Both the position numbers and the translations under genes were made by a program. A model generated the notes under the pieces. The model was not told the DNA's origin. It saw nothing but the letters and a program-made list of their open reading frames with translations, and searched no databases. A stretch of DNA of 21,373 nt, taken from Microcoleus asticus IPMA8. Its GTDB lineage: Bacteria > Cyanobacteriota > Cyanobacteriia > Cyanobacteriales > Microcoleaceae. Shown piece after piece: positions 20,899-21,373 of the stretch (the stretch's first letter is position 1; every line of letters starts with the position of its first letter). Location of the stretch: contig NZ_SRRZ01000130.1 in assembly GCF_013179805.1 (NCBI RefSeq), forward strand, positions 1 through 21,373. Direction: 5' to 3'.

Positions 20899-21373
20899 TT
20901 AATTACTCTCTTCCAAAAAGGTTTGTACTCGACCGTTTGGCCTCAAAACTACTCGAATTTTAGGGATTTTTCCATTGGAAACGGCAGAAACAAAGGGCTC
21001 GCCGGCTAATGGCATATTAATTTGCTCGATATAATCTGCTGCTGCTTTTCCCATCGGCACAATACTTTGAACAGACCCATTTTCATCGATCAGCACGCTG
21101 TATTCCAAAGTTTGTTCCATTCCTTCTGGAGGCTTCCAGCGTTCCTCAAAGTAAGTTCTAGCTTCTGAAACCTGAGGAATTGTATCAAATAAAGTGTGGT
21201 TTTTTTTGCTCGCCGCCACCTGGTTGTTATCCTCGGACTCGGCGGTTGGTTGAGCGTCCTCAAGAGGTGGGAGTTCGGTACTGGCGGGGGGGACAATCGG
21301 CTCGATGGGGCGGGGGAAGGTTTGCGGCGGGGGAACGGGAATTCGGGAAGCTGACAGGGAGGGCGGCAGGGGG
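20899..21373 (-). CDS. Proline-rich protein, C-terminal part (runs off the window)
   Basis: The reading frame is open from the stop at 20899 to the right edge, giving at least 157 residues. The visible N-terminal part is Pro/Ser/Glu-rich and low in complexity (IPVPPPQTFPRPIEPIVPP). The last 90 residues form a compact domain (YFEERWKPPEGMEQTLEYSV, then LIDENGSVQSIVPMGKAAADYI, ending in IRVVLRPNGRVQTFLEES). This end recurs, as far as I remember, in uncharacterised cyanobacterial proteins with a proline-rich spacer, somewhat like a TonB/TolA-type arrangement, but I cannot name the family. The true start lies beyond the window; a GTG at 21219 would cut the protein in the middle and is not convincing. 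Confidence 0.7.
   Translation of the reverse strand, partial: PLPPSLSASRIPVPPPQTFPRPIEPIVPPASTELPPLEDAQPTAESEDNNQVAASKKNHTLFDTIPQVSEARTYFEERWKPPEGMEQTLEYSVLIDENGSVQSIVPMGKAAADYIEQINMPLAGEPFVSAVSNGKIPKIRVVLRPNGRVQTFLEESN

Noticed and set aside
21090..21296. 68-codon open frame on the - strand near the right edge
   Set aside because: It overlaps, in another frame, the proline-rich protein whose frame is open to the window edge and whose C-terminal domain looks real.

Overview
The window is cyanobacterial chromosomal DNA. The evidence is a cyanobacterial-type ChlD subunit of magnesium chelatase, frequent HIP1 octamers (GCGATCGC, for example at 188-195), a PEP-CTERM protein, a DUF3370 protein, an NrtA/CmpA-type ABC transporter, and heptameric and palindromic intergenic repeats. 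The repeats suggest a filamentous Oscillatoriales-like organism (Microcoleus/Oscillatoria type), but that is an inference. No rRNA, tRNA, CRISPR array or transposase gene is visible.

Layout. 76-3373: a radical-SAM protein with a TPR block inserted in it (-), a Bax-inhibitor-1 membrane protein (-) with a terminator behind it, a repeat-rich spacer and a short PEP-CTERM protein (+). 3474-9779: chlD (-) behind a soluble histidine kinase (-), a divergent ArsB/NhaD-type ion transporter (+) with a near-consensus promoter, then a second, paralogous histidine kinase (-). 9909-14504: the most striking locus. A c-di-AMP (ydaO-yuaA) riboswitch at about 9963-10157 precedes an ABC operon encoding a permease, a Tat/lipoprotein solute-binding protein, an ATPase and a universal-stress-like protein. 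14505-17136: a 72-aa conserved small protein (-) and an S9 prolyl oligopeptidase-type enzyme (-). 17216-21373: a nucleoside hydrolase broken by one in-frame TGA (+), a DUF3370 protein (+), a VanZ-like membrane protein (+), a secreted TPR protein (-) and the C-terminal part of a proline-rich protein that runs off the right edge (-).

How the parts fit. Each of the two paralogous histidine kinases is divergent from a transporter locus: the first from the ion transporter, the second from the riboswitch-controlled ABC operon. This looks like a duplicated kinase-transporter arrangement. The riboswitch, together with the universal-stress-like gene, suggests that uptake by the ABC system is tied to second-messenger and stress signalling; its substrate cannot be named from sequence.

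A second theme is invasion by small repeats. Heptamer arrays kept in register fill the spacers at 8465-8506 and 11104-11180, and the latter starts inside the permease gene and supplies its stop codon. A palindrome family (GGTGCG...CGCACC) recurs four times. C/G-rich or GGGCA/TGCCC palindromes sit in frame inside chlD (twice) and inside the S9 peptidase gene (once).
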